Below, in pieces: positions 1-6,818 of a stretch of 47,366 bases of DNA. The stretch spans positions 1-47,366 of the forward strand of contig CAKSER010000008.1 of NCBI GenBank assembly GCA_934447715.1, written 5' to 3'. Made by a program: the position numbers and the translations under genes. The notes below the pieces were generated by a model. That model was not told the origin of the DNA. It ran no database searches and saw only the letters and a list, made by a program, of their open reading frames with translations. This stretch comes from an uncultured Eubacteriales bacterium. GTDB lineage: Bacteria; Bacillota; Clostridia; Oscillospirales; CAG-272. Numbering within the stretch: position 1 is the first letter of the stretch; every line of letters starts with the position of its first letter.

Positions 1-191
1 GAAAAGCCCGTTTTATCCCGAATTTTTTCCTTGACATTGTCAATGCTGTCGCCCGACACAACCTCGAGCGTTAAATTCGCTTGCCCGACAATTGTCAAGT
101 CAATGTAGATCTCAATTGCGCTTGCCGTTATCGGCACAATGCAGAGCACCGTACATACGGCAAGCAGGATACTGATCAGTCGTTTTTTCAT
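1..191 (-). CDS. Secreted ubiquitin-like domain protein (3' part outside window)
   Basis: Partial gene: ATG at 191, reading off the window after 63 codons. I translated it by hand. It starts with a signal peptide (MKKRL, a hydrophobic stretch, then a cleavage-like ITASA) followed directly by a ubiquitin fold start. The segment LTLEVVSGDSIDNVKEKIRD matches the ubiquitin pattern TLEV-x3-D-x-I-E/D-N-V-K-x-K-I-x-D-K-x-G very closely. A good Shine-Dalgarno (GGAGGG) sits 8 bases upstream. It follows the collagen-like lipoprotein gene by 32 bases in the same direction, so both are probably one transcript under the TetR gene. Seen: signal peptide and ubiquitin-like beta-hairpin plus helix. Known: ubiquitin-like domains occur sporadically in gut bacteria. 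Whether the C-terminus ends in Gly-Gly, or further domains follow, cannot be seen. Function unknown. Confidence 0.8.
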   Translation of the reverse strand, partial: MKKRLISILLAVCTVLCIVPITASAIEIYIDLTIVGQANLTLEVVSGDSIDNVKEKIRDKTGF

Positions 192-223
192 CTATCGTTC
201 CCTCCGTTTTCGTGTATATCGGC

Positions 224-1600
224 TCAGTCAAGAGCGGTTATGGTAATGGTGCCGCTGAACCCCTCAAGAAGTGTATTGTATTCCGATTGCTCAAATAAAA
301 ATTTCAATGTTATATCTCTGGCTGATGCGTCATACATTCTGTTGAAGTTAAAGAAATGATAGTCGTTACTATACGGAAGTTTTGTTCCATCTCTTTTTAT
401 GCGTGTGATATTCCTGCAAAAATCTGCATCCTCACTGCTGTCTGTCATTTGGATGCCATAATAACCGGTATTACCGGAAGCGTTTGAGCTGACTCCGAGA
501 GAGCCGCTTATGACGATATTGTATATATGCCCCTTTTTCAGCCTAATTTCATTTCCGGAAGCTGAAATCAGACCGCCTCTGTTTATTTTTGTGGTAAATT
601 CAATTCTTGCGGCATGGTTTTGAAGAGTAGCCACCCCTGTTGATGCTTTTGCATGAAAATACCCGGAACTTCCGCCGTTCTGACCGGGGTCGCCTTTGTC
701 ACCCTTATCTCCCTTGTCTCCCTTTTCGCCGGGGTCACCTTTGTCGCCCTTGTCACCCTTTTCGCCGTTAACACCGTCTGTGCCGTCAATTCCCGCAGCC
801 TTTACCCCGGTGTCGGTTTCTCCGATCCACCAGTTGCCGTTCTCGCCGATAAACGGGGTGTTGCCGTCCGCACCGTCCCTACCGTCTTGCCCGTTTATGC
901 CGTTTGTTCCGTCCTTGCCGGCGGCGCCGTCTTTTCCGTCGATTCCGTCTTTTCCGTTTATACCATCCTTGCCGTCAACACCGTCCTTGCCGTCAGCGCC
1001 GTCTCTGCCATCCGCACCTTTTAATACGGTAAGGTCATACAGATTCAGCCATAATTCATCGCCGACATAACGCCATTGCAGGGTGTTTTCGCTTACACGG
1101 AACTCCGGTGTTTTTCCGTTTGCTCCGTCCTTACCGTTCTGTCCGGTAGGACCTGTGATGTCAGCTATCGCAACAAGGTTCTGCCACTCATCGCCCTCAT
1201 AGCGCCACTGTATGTGGGTTTCGGCTCGCTGCACCTCTATGCTTTTGCCGTTGATGCCATTTTTGCCGTCGACACCGTCAATTCCGTCCTTGCCGTTTGT
1301 ACCGTTTATTCCGTTCTTACCGTCGGCACCGTTAGAACCGTTTATGCCGTTAATTCCATCTTTGCCGTTGATGCCGTCTTTGCCGTCGGCTCCGTCCTTG
1401 CCGTTTTCTCCGGCAGCGCCCCGCAGCTCGGAAAGTGCCACAAGGTCGTGCCAGTCGGTTTCATCGCTGTACTTCCACTGGATCGCCGTGCCGTTGCTCC
1501 GCACCTCCGGCAGTGCGGTGTTGGTTTTTTCCGTTTTGCCGCATCCTGCGACAAAAACGATGCAAAGTACAATGATAATGCAATATATTCGTTTCTTCAT
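224..1600 (-). CDS. Collagen-like lipoprotein with C-terminal C1q/BclA-like domain
   Basis: 458 aa. Residues 1-20 are a lipoprotein signal with lipobox VAGC (Cys20), so the protein should be anchored outside the membrane. Then come three copies of a roughly 25-residue module (I/L-QW-K/R-Y ... W-x-x-L) separated by collagen-type Gly-x-y stretches rich in GKDG, GING and GEKGDKGD; the longest stretches run about 65-120 and 195-310. The last about 140 residues (from SGYFHAKAS) are a beta-rich globular domain of the kind that caps bacterial collagens (C1q/TNF/BclA-like). The start overlaps the upstream TetR stop as ATGA, so translation is coupled. Collagen-like surface proteins form trimers in other bacteria; trimerisation and adhesion here are inference. 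The Gly-x-y coding makes the DNA internally repetitive and creates several long open frames on the opposite strand that are artefacts. Confidence 0.85.
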   Translation of the reverse strand: MKKRIYCIIIVLCIVFVAGCGKTEKTNTALPEVRSNGTAIQWKYSDETDWHDLVALSELRGAAGENGKDGADGKDGINGKDGINGINGSNGADGKNGINGTNGKDGIDGVDGKNGINGKSIEVQRAETHIQWRYEGDEWQNLVAIADITGPTGQNGKDGANGKTPEFRVSENTLQWRYVGDELWLNLYDLTVLKGADGRDGADGKDGVDGKDGINGKDGIDGKDGAAGKDGTNGINGQDGRDGADGNTPFIGENGNWWIGETDTGVKAAGIDGTDGVNGEKGDKGDKGDPGEKGDKGDKGDKGDPGQNGGSSGYFHAKASTGVATLQNHAARIEFTTKINRGGLISASGNEIRLKKGHIYNIVISGSLGVSSNASGNTGYYGIQMTDSSEDADFCRNITRIKRDGTKLPYSNDYHFFNFNRMYDASARDITLKFLFEQSEYNTLLEGFSGTITITALD

Positions 1601-2199
1601 TTTAAGTTACCTCCGTTCAGATATTGTGATCGGTATTTATCTGCAAACATGGCGACTCCCTGCTTTAAGACCTCCATCTGGGTTTTCAGATAATATTCAT
1701 CCTCAAACATAGCATAATGAACGCAGGCGCGGACGAAGATAAAAATCAGCGGTGTGATTACCGTATAGGGAATGCCTATTTTCGGCTCCAGCCGCTTGGC
1801 ATACTCGGTATAGCGCTCGTTTACGCCCTCAAAGAATTTCTTGCCGTGTTCAATATATTTCGGATGGGTATAGATCTGATACATCAGCCGATATTTCTTG
1901 CCGTGTTTTTTTGCCGTCCAGTAGGGAACCTCCTTCACAAACCGGACGACATCCTTGGGGTCGGTGGGCGCCATCTCCATAAAGTCGTCCTCAACCTTTT
2001 CCATACAGTATGCGGTCGACTCAATAATCAGTTCATCCACACTGTTAAAGTAGGAATACAGATTTCCCGTCGTGCAGCCGCACGCTGCCGCCAAAGCCTT
2101 GATGCCCGTTCCCGTCAGCCCGTTTTCGGCATAGCATTCAAAGCATTTTTCCATCATTTCGCGCTTGCGCGCGTTGTGCTGTTCCTCTGTCGCTCTCAT
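1597..2199 (-). CDS. TetR family transcriptional regulator
   Basis: 200 aa from the ATG at 2199; an earlier in-frame GTG at 2208 is less likely because the AAGGAAG ribosome site is better spaced for the ATG. The N-terminal 50 residues are a TetR helix-turn-helix (GTGIKALAAACGCTTGNLYS followed by YF); the rest is a ligand-binding helical domain. It overlaps the collagen-like lipoprotein gene by 4 bases, so it is expected to control that surface-protein operon and itself. A consensus promoter and a perfect 8-bp inverted repeat lie directly upstream. Its first about 38 residues are nearly identical to a broken TetR remnant at 25830-25988 (shared EKCFECYAENG-F/L-TGTGIKALA), so the two are paralogs. 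Ligand unknown. Confidence 0.9.
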   Translation of the reverse strand: MRATEEQHNARKREMMEKCFECYAENGLTGTGIKALAAACGCTTGNLYSYFNSVDELIIESTAYCMEKVEDDFMEMAPTDPKDVVRFVKEVPYWTAKKHGKKYRLMYQIYTHPKYIEHGKKFFEGVNERYTEYAKRLEPKIGIPYTVITPLIFIFVRACVHYAMFEDEYYLKTQMEVLKQGVAMFADKYRSQYLNGGNLK

Positions 2200-2218
2200 A
2201 TACGCCACTTCCTTCTTG

Positions 2219-2242
2219 ATAATTAACTAATCATTTAATTAT
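2219..2242. promoter_or_regulatory. Probable TetR operator (perfect inverted repeat)
   Basis: ATAATTAA and TTAATTAT, perfect 8-bp arms around an 8-bp spacer, lie between the -10 box and the start codon of the TetR gene at 1597-2199. Position and symmetry fit autorepression; the site is AT-rich, so chance symmetry is possible. Confidence 0.6.
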
Positions 2243-2271
2243 AGTATAGCATAGAATTATGGTATTTTCAA
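2243..2271 (-). promoter_or_regulatory. Sigma-A promoter of the TetR/collagen-like operon
   Basis: On the minus strand, TTGAAA (2271-2266), a 17-base spacer and TATACT (2248-2243), directly upstream of the inverted repeat at 2219-2242 and about 45 bases from the start codon. Its -35 box overlaps the last codons of the truncated methyltransferase frame. Confidence 0.75.
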
Positions 2272-2615
2272 GAGCGGCTTGCAAAAAAAGCATGATAAAA
2301 AGGGACAGTCCTATATCTGTTGACTGTCCCATCCGTTATGTATTTTCTTTTGATACGGGCGAAGAGCGGCGACGGCGCGATATGTACATTCACAAGCCTG
2401 CTAAGCAGCTCCTTCGCCTCAAAAGCTGCGGTGTCAATCTCCGGCTCAAAAAACTGCGCTCCGCTAAGGATATAGCTCTTGACTGCGGCATATTCCTCTT
2501 CAGTCATCAGCTCCTTTGCAAGATTATCGCAAAAAACCGGATGCTCTTCATTTTCTGCATAAAACGCCCGTCCGAACAGGCTCAAAAGAGCTGTAATACT
2601 GGCTTTATCATTCAT
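2268..2615 (-). pseudogene. Truncated SAM-dependent methyltransferase (N-terminal fragment)
   Basis: Frame of 115 codons from ATG 2615. The first about 85 residues (MNDKASITALLSLFGRAFYA through LLSRLVNVHIAPSPL) match the N-terminus of the leucine carboxyl methyltransferase-like (PPM methyltransferase) family as I recall it. The family then needs another 150-200 residues with the SAM-binding motif and the rest of the Rossmann fold, which are absent; the frame instead runs into a hairpin (2302-2330) and the next operon's promoter. The ATG overlaps the end of the upstream HEAQH gene, so it was once coupled to it. I read it as a deletion remnant; a short functional protein is unlikely because the cofactor site is missing. 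Confidence 0.7.
2302..2330 (-). terminator. Hairpin terminator inside the truncated methyltransferase frame
   Basis: GGGACAGTC and GACTGTCCC pair perfectly around an 11-base loop. Read on the minus strand the stem is followed by TTTTT and, after a few bases, a second T run, as in a Rho-independent terminator. The GGGACAGTC arm also resembles palindromes found next to RAYT/IS200-type transposases, so it may be a mobile-element scar at the deletion point. Confidence 0.6.
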
Positions 2616-3507
2616 TTCCCTGTCCTCCGTATTTCTCTTCCATTTCTTTTGTATCTGCCGAAAACAGCTCAAGCGCCCGGGCTTGGATGCAGGAAAGCGA
2701 ACCTTGATCCGCATCTGCAAACTCGCGCCTTATTCTCGCGGAAGCGACTGCGTGGCTGTCACTCTCTCTGCTTTCATCCGCTTCTGAAAAGAATTTCTGA
2801 AGCAGCGAAGGATCGCATGAGTAATGAAGCTCCACAAGCTTTGCACGGTATTCAAGCTCGATGGGGGTGATCCCCGGGAATTGCTTCATGTCAACAGCGT
2901 GCTGCGCCTCGTGCTTAAGAAGCGAAACAAGAAATTTCTCGCTTTCAAAGTCATACGCCTGCTCAACGCAGTTGATTCTGCCGTCAGGCGAAGTCCAGCC
3001 ACCCGTACCGTATCTGCCGAAGGTCAGATAATCCATCCAGCCTCTGAATACAAAGCCCCTTAAAATGTTGACCGTATATTCTGCCGTGCCTCCCGGCAGC
3101 TCGACACGGTAGACTTTCGGAATCGTTTCACGCCATATATAAGGACCGTAATAGCCCTGCGTTTTCCCGAAAAGCGAATGAAAGCCGTTTGCCTCAAACA
3201 CCGACGAAAGCTGCCCGGTCAGAAGTGCTTCGTTTGCATCCGGCATGTTCAAAAGCTCTCTCAGCCCTGCAAGCAGCCTGCCTGCCGCCTCCGGCTCCGG
3301 CAAACCGCAATAAAAGGCGTCGCGAAAATAGATCTGATACAGACGCAGGATATCATTAAGAATATCCGGTATATCGTATGTACGGTATTTCCGATCTTCA
3401 AAAATCGCGGTATATAAAGGGAGAATGTCCTTAAATTCCCCGTGATCGCGCATATATGCAATCGCGCCTTTTATATCCCCGTTTACAAAAAACCGGCTGA
3501 TCTGCAT
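2608..3507 (-). CDS. Zincin-like protein with HEAQH motif, function unknown
   Basis: 299 aa with no signal peptide or membrane segment, so cytoplasmic. The mostly helical N-terminal 100 residues are followed by a central mixed region and then LLKHEAQHAVDM at about 197-208. HEAQH at 199-203 is an HExxH zinc-binding motif, with acidic ELEYRAKLVEL some 15 residues on that could supply a third ligand as in gluzincins. I recognise it only as a conserved clostridial hypothetical. It sits at the end of a minus-strand group (TetR, KTR protein, isochorismatase, this protein, truncated methyltransferase). Peptidase activity is inference from the motif. Confidence 0.65.
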   Translation of the reverse strand: MQISRFFVNGDIKGAIAYMRDHGEFKDILPLYTAIFEDRKYRTYDIPDILNDILRLYQIYFRDAFYCGLPEPEAAGRLLAGLRELLNMPDANEALLTGQLSSVFEANGFHSLFGKTQGYYGPYIWRETIPKVYRVELPGGTAEYTVNILRGFVFRGWMDYLTFGRYGTGGWTSPDGRINCVEQAYDFESEKFLVSLLKHEAQHAVDMKQFPGITPIELEYRAKLVELHYSCDPSLLQKFFSEADESRESDSHAVASARIRREFADADQGSLSCIQARALELFSADTKEMEEKYGGQGNE

Positions 3508-3556
3508 AGCTTTATCTCCTCTGTTTCATCTGTTTTGAAGGTTCGCCTGCGCGGCA

Positions 3557-4051
3557 TTACGCCCAAACGGTCTCTTGAAGCTTTGCGACAGAGCAGCCCT
3601 TGCTTTCATAATAGGCAAGCAGCTCCGGCAGCTTCTTTTTGTCGTAGCTTGTGATGCAGTCCGAAAGAACATGAACGGTATATCCGCTTTTTGCCATATT
3701 GAAGCAGGTGGACTTAATGCATGCCGCAGCATCTGCACCGGCAATATAAAACTCCGTAATACCGTTCTCCGAAATGAAAGCAGCAAAAGTCTCGCTCGTA
3801 AGTGCATTGCTTTTTGACTTTGTAAAAATATAATCGGATACTACCTTCAGCTCCGGCACAAAGTCCGCACCGTGCGTACCGGGCTTAAAGGTTCTCGTCC
3901 CTAGGCTGAGGTTGTTATGCTTAATATAAGTGATTAACTGCCCGTTTTTTTCTGCCCGGTCTATTGCCTCATTGACATTCAAAATAATTTCCCTGTAATT
4001 TTTCGTAATATCATTTTGCAGGTCGATTACGACCAGCGCGCTGTTTTTCAT
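3557..4051 (-). CDS. Isochorismatase-family cysteine hydrolase
   Basis: 164 aa, the usual length of the isochorismatase/nicotinamidase superfamily. The catalytic triad is visible: Asp10 in VVIDLQND, Lys78 (or 80) in FTKSKSNA, and Cys111 in GADAAACIKST. Members hydrolyse amides or enol ethers such as nicotinamide, isochorismate, biuret or ureidoacrylate; the sequence does not identify the substrate. The start is one base after the end of the KTR zinc-ribbon gene, so the two are in one transcript, and the zincin-like gene follows 49 bases on. Confidence 0.85.
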   Translation of the reverse strand: MKNSALVVIDLQNDITKNYREIILNVNEAIDRAEKNGQLITYIKHNNLSLGTRTFKPGTHGADFVPELKVVSDYIFTKSKSNALTSETFAAFISENGITEFYIAGADAAACIKSTCFNMAKSGYTVHVLSDCITSYDKKKLPELLAYYESKGCSVAKLQETVWA

Positions 4052-4052
4052 A

Positions 4053-4271
4053 TTATTTTCCTCTGTATTCTTTTATTTCGGCAGCCGTTGCCGGCATTTT
4101 AATTTCTTCGGTTTTTCCGTCTCTGAAGCAGATCACGCAGGTGTATCTGCACTTCGGACAAAACAGAGGAAAATCCTCCAGCACCGTATGCGACCTGAGC
4201 TGTGTTCTCGTTTTCCCTCCGCATTTCGGGCAGAGGAGCCAGTCTGTTTTTGTTTTTAAAGCCTCAATCAT
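4053..4271 (-). CDS. Cysteine-rich KTR (zinc ribbon) protein
   Basis: 72 aa with two CxxC knuckles: LLCPKCGGKTRTQLR and FPLFCPKCRYTC, the pattern of the 'cysteine-rich KTR' family common in Firmicutes and on their mobile elements. It should bind one zinc. It lies between a TetR gene and the isochorismatase gene. Family function is not established. Confidence 0.8.
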   Translation of the reverse strand: MIEALKTKTDWLLCPKCGGKTRTQLRSHTVLEDFPLFCPKCRYTCVICFRDGKTEEIKMPATAAEIKEYRGK

Positions 4272-4333
4272 TCATACCTCCTTGCCTTTCCTACGATGCA
4301 GAGGCAGAAGCACCGCCCCTGTTTTACGTTTTC

Positions 4334-4906
4334 TCATGCATTTTCCTCCCGTACCGCCGATATTGCACCTCTGTATGCCTGCTCCAAATGGGATTTTATA
4401 AGCTCCTCGTCATATTTCAGCGAATTGTTTGCGATAATGCTTGCGTACCCGTGGGCAAACAGAAAAACCGTCAAAAAAACCTTTTTCGTCTGCTCCATAC
4501 CGATTCCCAGGGCATTCTGCATAGCAGAAAGAACCGGAAAAAGCTCTTTAGCATCTATTAATTCAAGCAGGGTGCTTCCGCAAAAGAAGTCCGACTGAAA
4601 AAGGAAGCGGAACAAATGCGGCTCATTGATTGCAAAGCGGATATAGTTCATTCCGATTCCGAGCATAACGCCGTTTTGCGGGCTTTTTATATTCATCAGG
4701 TATTCCGAATGATAAAGGTCTGCCTTTGCATAAACCGCCCTTTTAAGCTCCTCGATCGTCGAAAAATGATACATGACCGGCTGCGTGGAGCAATTAAGCC
4801 TTTCGGACACCGTCCTTGCGTTGATATTCTCCGCGCCTGCTTCGCGTGCAATCGCGAAGGCTGCATCGATGATCATTTCCTTTGTGACTTTTACTTTTGC
4901 AGGCAT
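4334..4906 (-). CDS. TetR family transcriptional regulator
   Basis: 190 aa. The N-terminal TetR helix-turn-helix spans about 8-55 (recognition helix region NCSTQPVMYHFSTIEELK). The C-terminal part is helical with aromatic and glycine-rich segments (MLGIGMNYIRFAINEPHLFR) typical of TetR ligand domains of the WHG type. It is the first gene of the minus-strand group reaching the truncated methyltransferase. A perfect 11-bp inverted repeat (4918-4957) lies just upstream of the start, the expected place for autoregulation. Ligand unknown. Confidence 0.88.
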   Translation of the reverse strand: MPAKVKVTKEMIIDAAFAIAREAGAENINARTVSERLNCSTQPVMYHFSTIEELKRAVYAKADLYHSEYLMNIKSPQNGVMLGIGMNYIRFAINEPHLFRFLFQSDFFCGSTLLELIDAKELFPVLSAMQNALGIGMEQTKKVFLTVFLFAHGYASIIANNSLKYDEELIKSHLEQAYRGAISAVREENA

Positions 4907-4917
4907 ATTCGCACCTC

Positions 4918-4957
4918 GATATATAATTTGAATTATGTATAACTTGAATTATATATC
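4918..4957. promoter_or_regulatory. Probable operator: perfect 11-bp inverted repeat upstream of TetR
   Basis: GATATATAATT (4918-4928) and AATTATATATC (4947-4957) are exact reverse complements around 18 bases. The spacer side also repeats TTGAATTAT in direct orientation. It starts 12 bases upstream of the TetR start at 4906 and lies where its promoter should be. Both strands are AT-rich, so several weak promoter readings exist. Confidence 0.6.
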
Positions 4958-5039
4958 AAAAACAATTTTCTGTCAAGCGTTAAGGAACAAATTCGGCAAA
5001 TAGATGTGATTTAGATTCTGCCGCTGTCTGCAGCTTTGA

Positions 5040-5053
5040 CTACCGATCGGTAG
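5040..5053. promoter_or_regulatory. Palindromic CTACCGATCGGTAG operator (AcrR/TetR type)
   Basis: Perfect 14-bp palindrome. It differs by one base from the site inside the promoter of the TetR gene at 6819-7445 (7488-7501). On the plus strand it is directly preceded by TTGACT, but no gene follows; a terminator comes about 25 bases later. It may be a second site for that regulator, left behind after loss of its target gene. Confidence 0.6.
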
Positions 5054-5073
5054 TATATTAGACAAATTAACGG

Positions 5074-5110
5074 CGGCTGTGCCGAAGCGGACACAAGCCG
5101 CACTTTTTTA
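5074..5110 (+). terminator. Rho-independent terminator, plus strand
   Basis: GCGGCTGTG pairs imperfectly with CACAAGCCGC and is followed by TTTTTT. No plus-strand gene lies before it except the orphan promoter/operator region at about 5036-5060, so it would end a transcript of only some 50 bases or mark an old gene end. Confidence 0.5.
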
Positions 5111-5149
5111 AATTTCGTATACGTTTTGTATACACTTAATCCGATATCT

Positions 5150-5590
5150 TCAAAGCCTATATTCGTACCATTCGTCGTCGGTCTTTTCAAAACCGCAAGA
5201 AAGGAACATGCGCTTGCTCTGATCGTTAAAGGAATAAATGTTCGCCCTTACAAGGCTCATTTTCTTTTCCTTTGCAAGCTTCAGCATTTCGCGAACGCAT
5301 CTGCGCCCGATATGCCGGTTCTGAAATTCCCTGCAAACCACAATAGAAATCTCGCCGTTATCGCGAAGCGAAACATCTCCGACAAGCACGCCGCGGTATT
5401 CGATATAGTAGCAATCGCCGTGTGCGCAAAGATAGTCGTACATAGCGTGAAGCAGCTCAAGGTCATACGGAGTGTCGCGATTATCCACCTGCTTGCAGAG
5501 GTCGACATCCTGATACCACAAAAGCGACACCTCGTCATTTCTGTAATAAGGTACAAGCCTGATTTCGCTGTCTACAATTCTTTTTTCCAT
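5150..5590 (-). CDS. GNAT family N-acetyltransferase
   Basis: 146 aa, one GNAT domain. The N-terminal half gives the first beta strands (YYIEYRGVLVGDVSLRD); the acetyl-CoA pyrophosphate loop is the NRHIGRRCVREML region at about 92-104 (Q/R-x-x-G-x-G/R type); the C-terminal part ends with a typical N-x-x-S-x-x-x-F-x-x-x-G-F (FNDQSKRMFLSCGF). Cytosolic. It is the last of three adjacent minus-strand GNAT genes that are not close paralogs. Substrate unknown; rimJ/L-like protein or small-molecule acetylation are both possible. Confidence 0.82.
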   Translation of the reverse strand: MEKRIVDSEIRLVPYYRNDEVSLLWYQDVDLCKQVDNRDTPYDLELLHAMYDYLCAHGDCYYIEYRGVLVGDVSLRDNGEISIVVCREFQNRHIGRRCVREMLKLAKEKKMSLVRANIYSFNDQSKRMFLSCGFEKTDDEWYEYRL

Positions 5591-5619
5591 TTCAATCTCC
5601 CAAAATAAAAACCGGGGTA

Positions 5620-6165
5620 TTACAGCTCAAGGCGCATGAAAACAAGCTCCTGAAAGCCTGACTCTCTGGAATTAAAGCCCTTGGGATTTCTGCCGTATTC
5701 AACAAATCCGGTGCTTTTATACATAGAAATTGCCCTTTGATTGTCCGCAACCACGCTAAGCTCCAACTGGATATATCCTGCCTCCTTTGCGCATTTAATG
5801 CAGGCATCCATCAGCGCGCGGCCTATTCCGAGCCCCCAATATTCCTTTATTACACTGATGCCGAATTCGGCACGGTGCCTTACCTTGTACTTTGCTCCGA
5901 CCGCACTGATTCCGGAAAGTCCGACAACCCTGCCGTTTGCTATTGCAATCAGCTCGATTTCGTTTTGGCTTTCTTCCTTCTTCTTTAAAAATTCCGCTTC
6001 GTTTTCCGGATTATGCTGACTTTCATCAACATAGGACAAAAGATAATCGGTTTCGGTATGAGTGAGATTGAAGATCTCAAGCACAGCGCCGCCGTCGGAA
6101 GCTGCCGCGTTTCTTATAATGATTTTCTCTCGATTCTTTAAAATAATTTCTTCACTGTATTTCAT
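5620..6165 (-). CDS. GNAT family N-acetyltransferase
   Basis: 181 aa. Clear GNAT signature: EFGISVIKEYWGLGIGRAL carries the strand and the acetyl-CoA loop (G-L-G-I-G-R-A), followed by LELSVVADNQRAISMYKSTG with the conserved N-x-x-A-x-x-x-Y before GF. A close relative of uncharacterised RimI/Pat-like acetyltransferases of Firmicutes. It lies 29 bases upstream of the next GNAT gene in the same direction. Substrate not predictable. Confidence 0.87.
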   Translation of the reverse strand: MKYSEEIILKNREKIIIRNAAASDGGAVLEIFNLTHTETDYLLSYVDESQHNPENEAEFLKKKEESQNEIELIAIANGRVVGLSGISAVGAKYKVRHRAEFGISVIKEYWGLGIGRALMDACIKCAKEAGYIQLELSVVADNQRAISMYKSTGFVEYGRNPKGFNSRESGFQELVFMRLEL

Positions 6166-6272
6166 CTGTTCTGTCTCCTGAAACTACGAGCTCAAAGCTC
6201 CTTTATATACATTTCCTCAACCGTGCCGAGAGAGGACTGCAAATTTACAGACTATTTCTGTCGCAGATTTTT

Positions 6273-6797
6273 TTATATCAGCTTTTTCCCCATTTCGATT
6301 CTTACCTCGTGCCGCTCCGGGTCGGTGTTTGAATAGGAATAAAGGTCAAAGCCGACAATTTCAAAGCCGCTTTTTTTATAAAATGCGATTGCCGCCTCGT
6401 TGCAGGACTGCGTTTCGAGAATCGCCATCCGTGCTCCTACATCGACTGCCTCCTTTAAAATCACATTCATAAGCCTTGTTCCGACACCGCAGCGTCGCTC
6501 ACCGCTTTCAAACACGCAGATATTGCTGATCCTGAAGCGGTTGTTCCAATTTTCTGTCGAACCTTCGGCATAACCGATCAGCCTTCCGTTTTCAAACGCG
6601 CCGAACGCAACCGGATTTTCGAGCCAGTCGCCGAAGAATACGTCATCAAAGGATTTTTCAACTGTCGTATCAAAAGCTCTGTATTCTATTCGAAAACCGC
6701 CGTCAAAGGCAGAAATATCATAATATCCGTTCGTTTTATACCGGGCGGTAAAGCTTTTACCTAAATATTCATCCCGATTCAACGGTATAATTTCCAT
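6273..6797 (-). CDS. GNAT acetyltransferase, streptothricin-acetyltransferase-like
   Basis: 174 aa. The N-terminus carries an extra about 75 residues before the GNAT core; the core shows RISNICVFESGERRCGVGTR (acetyl-CoA loop R-x-C-G-V-G-T) and AILETQSCNEAAIAFYKKSG, whose LETQ-x-x-N-x-x-A-x-x-F-Y-x-x-x-G-F layout resembles streptothricin acetyltransferases (SatA). It is transcribed just after the TetR gene at 6819-7445 (21-base gap), so that regulator probably controls it. Antibiotic resistance is possible but unproven; general small-molecule acetylation is equally plausible. Confidence 0.8.
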   Translation of the reverse strand: MEIIPLNRDEYLGKSFTARYKTNGYYDISAFDGGFRIEYRAFDTTVEKSFDDVFFGDWLENPVAFGAFENGRLIGYAEGSTENWNNRFRISNICVFESGERRCGVGTRLMNVILKEAVDVGARMAILETQSCNEAAIAFYKKSGFEIVGFDLYSYSNTDPERHEVRIEMGKKLI

Positions 6798-6818
6798 TTC
6801 GAATTCCCTTTTTATCGT

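Noticed and set aside
660..1430. Regularly spaced short repeats resembling a CRISPR array
   Set aside because: Period follows 9-18 bases of Gly-x-y codons, with no unique spacers of 30 bases; it is coding repetition.
653..1712. Several long plus-strand open frames rich in Ser/Pro or Val/Ala
   Set aside because: They are antisense readings of the Gly-x-y repeats of the collagen-like gene; low complexity and no ribosome sites.
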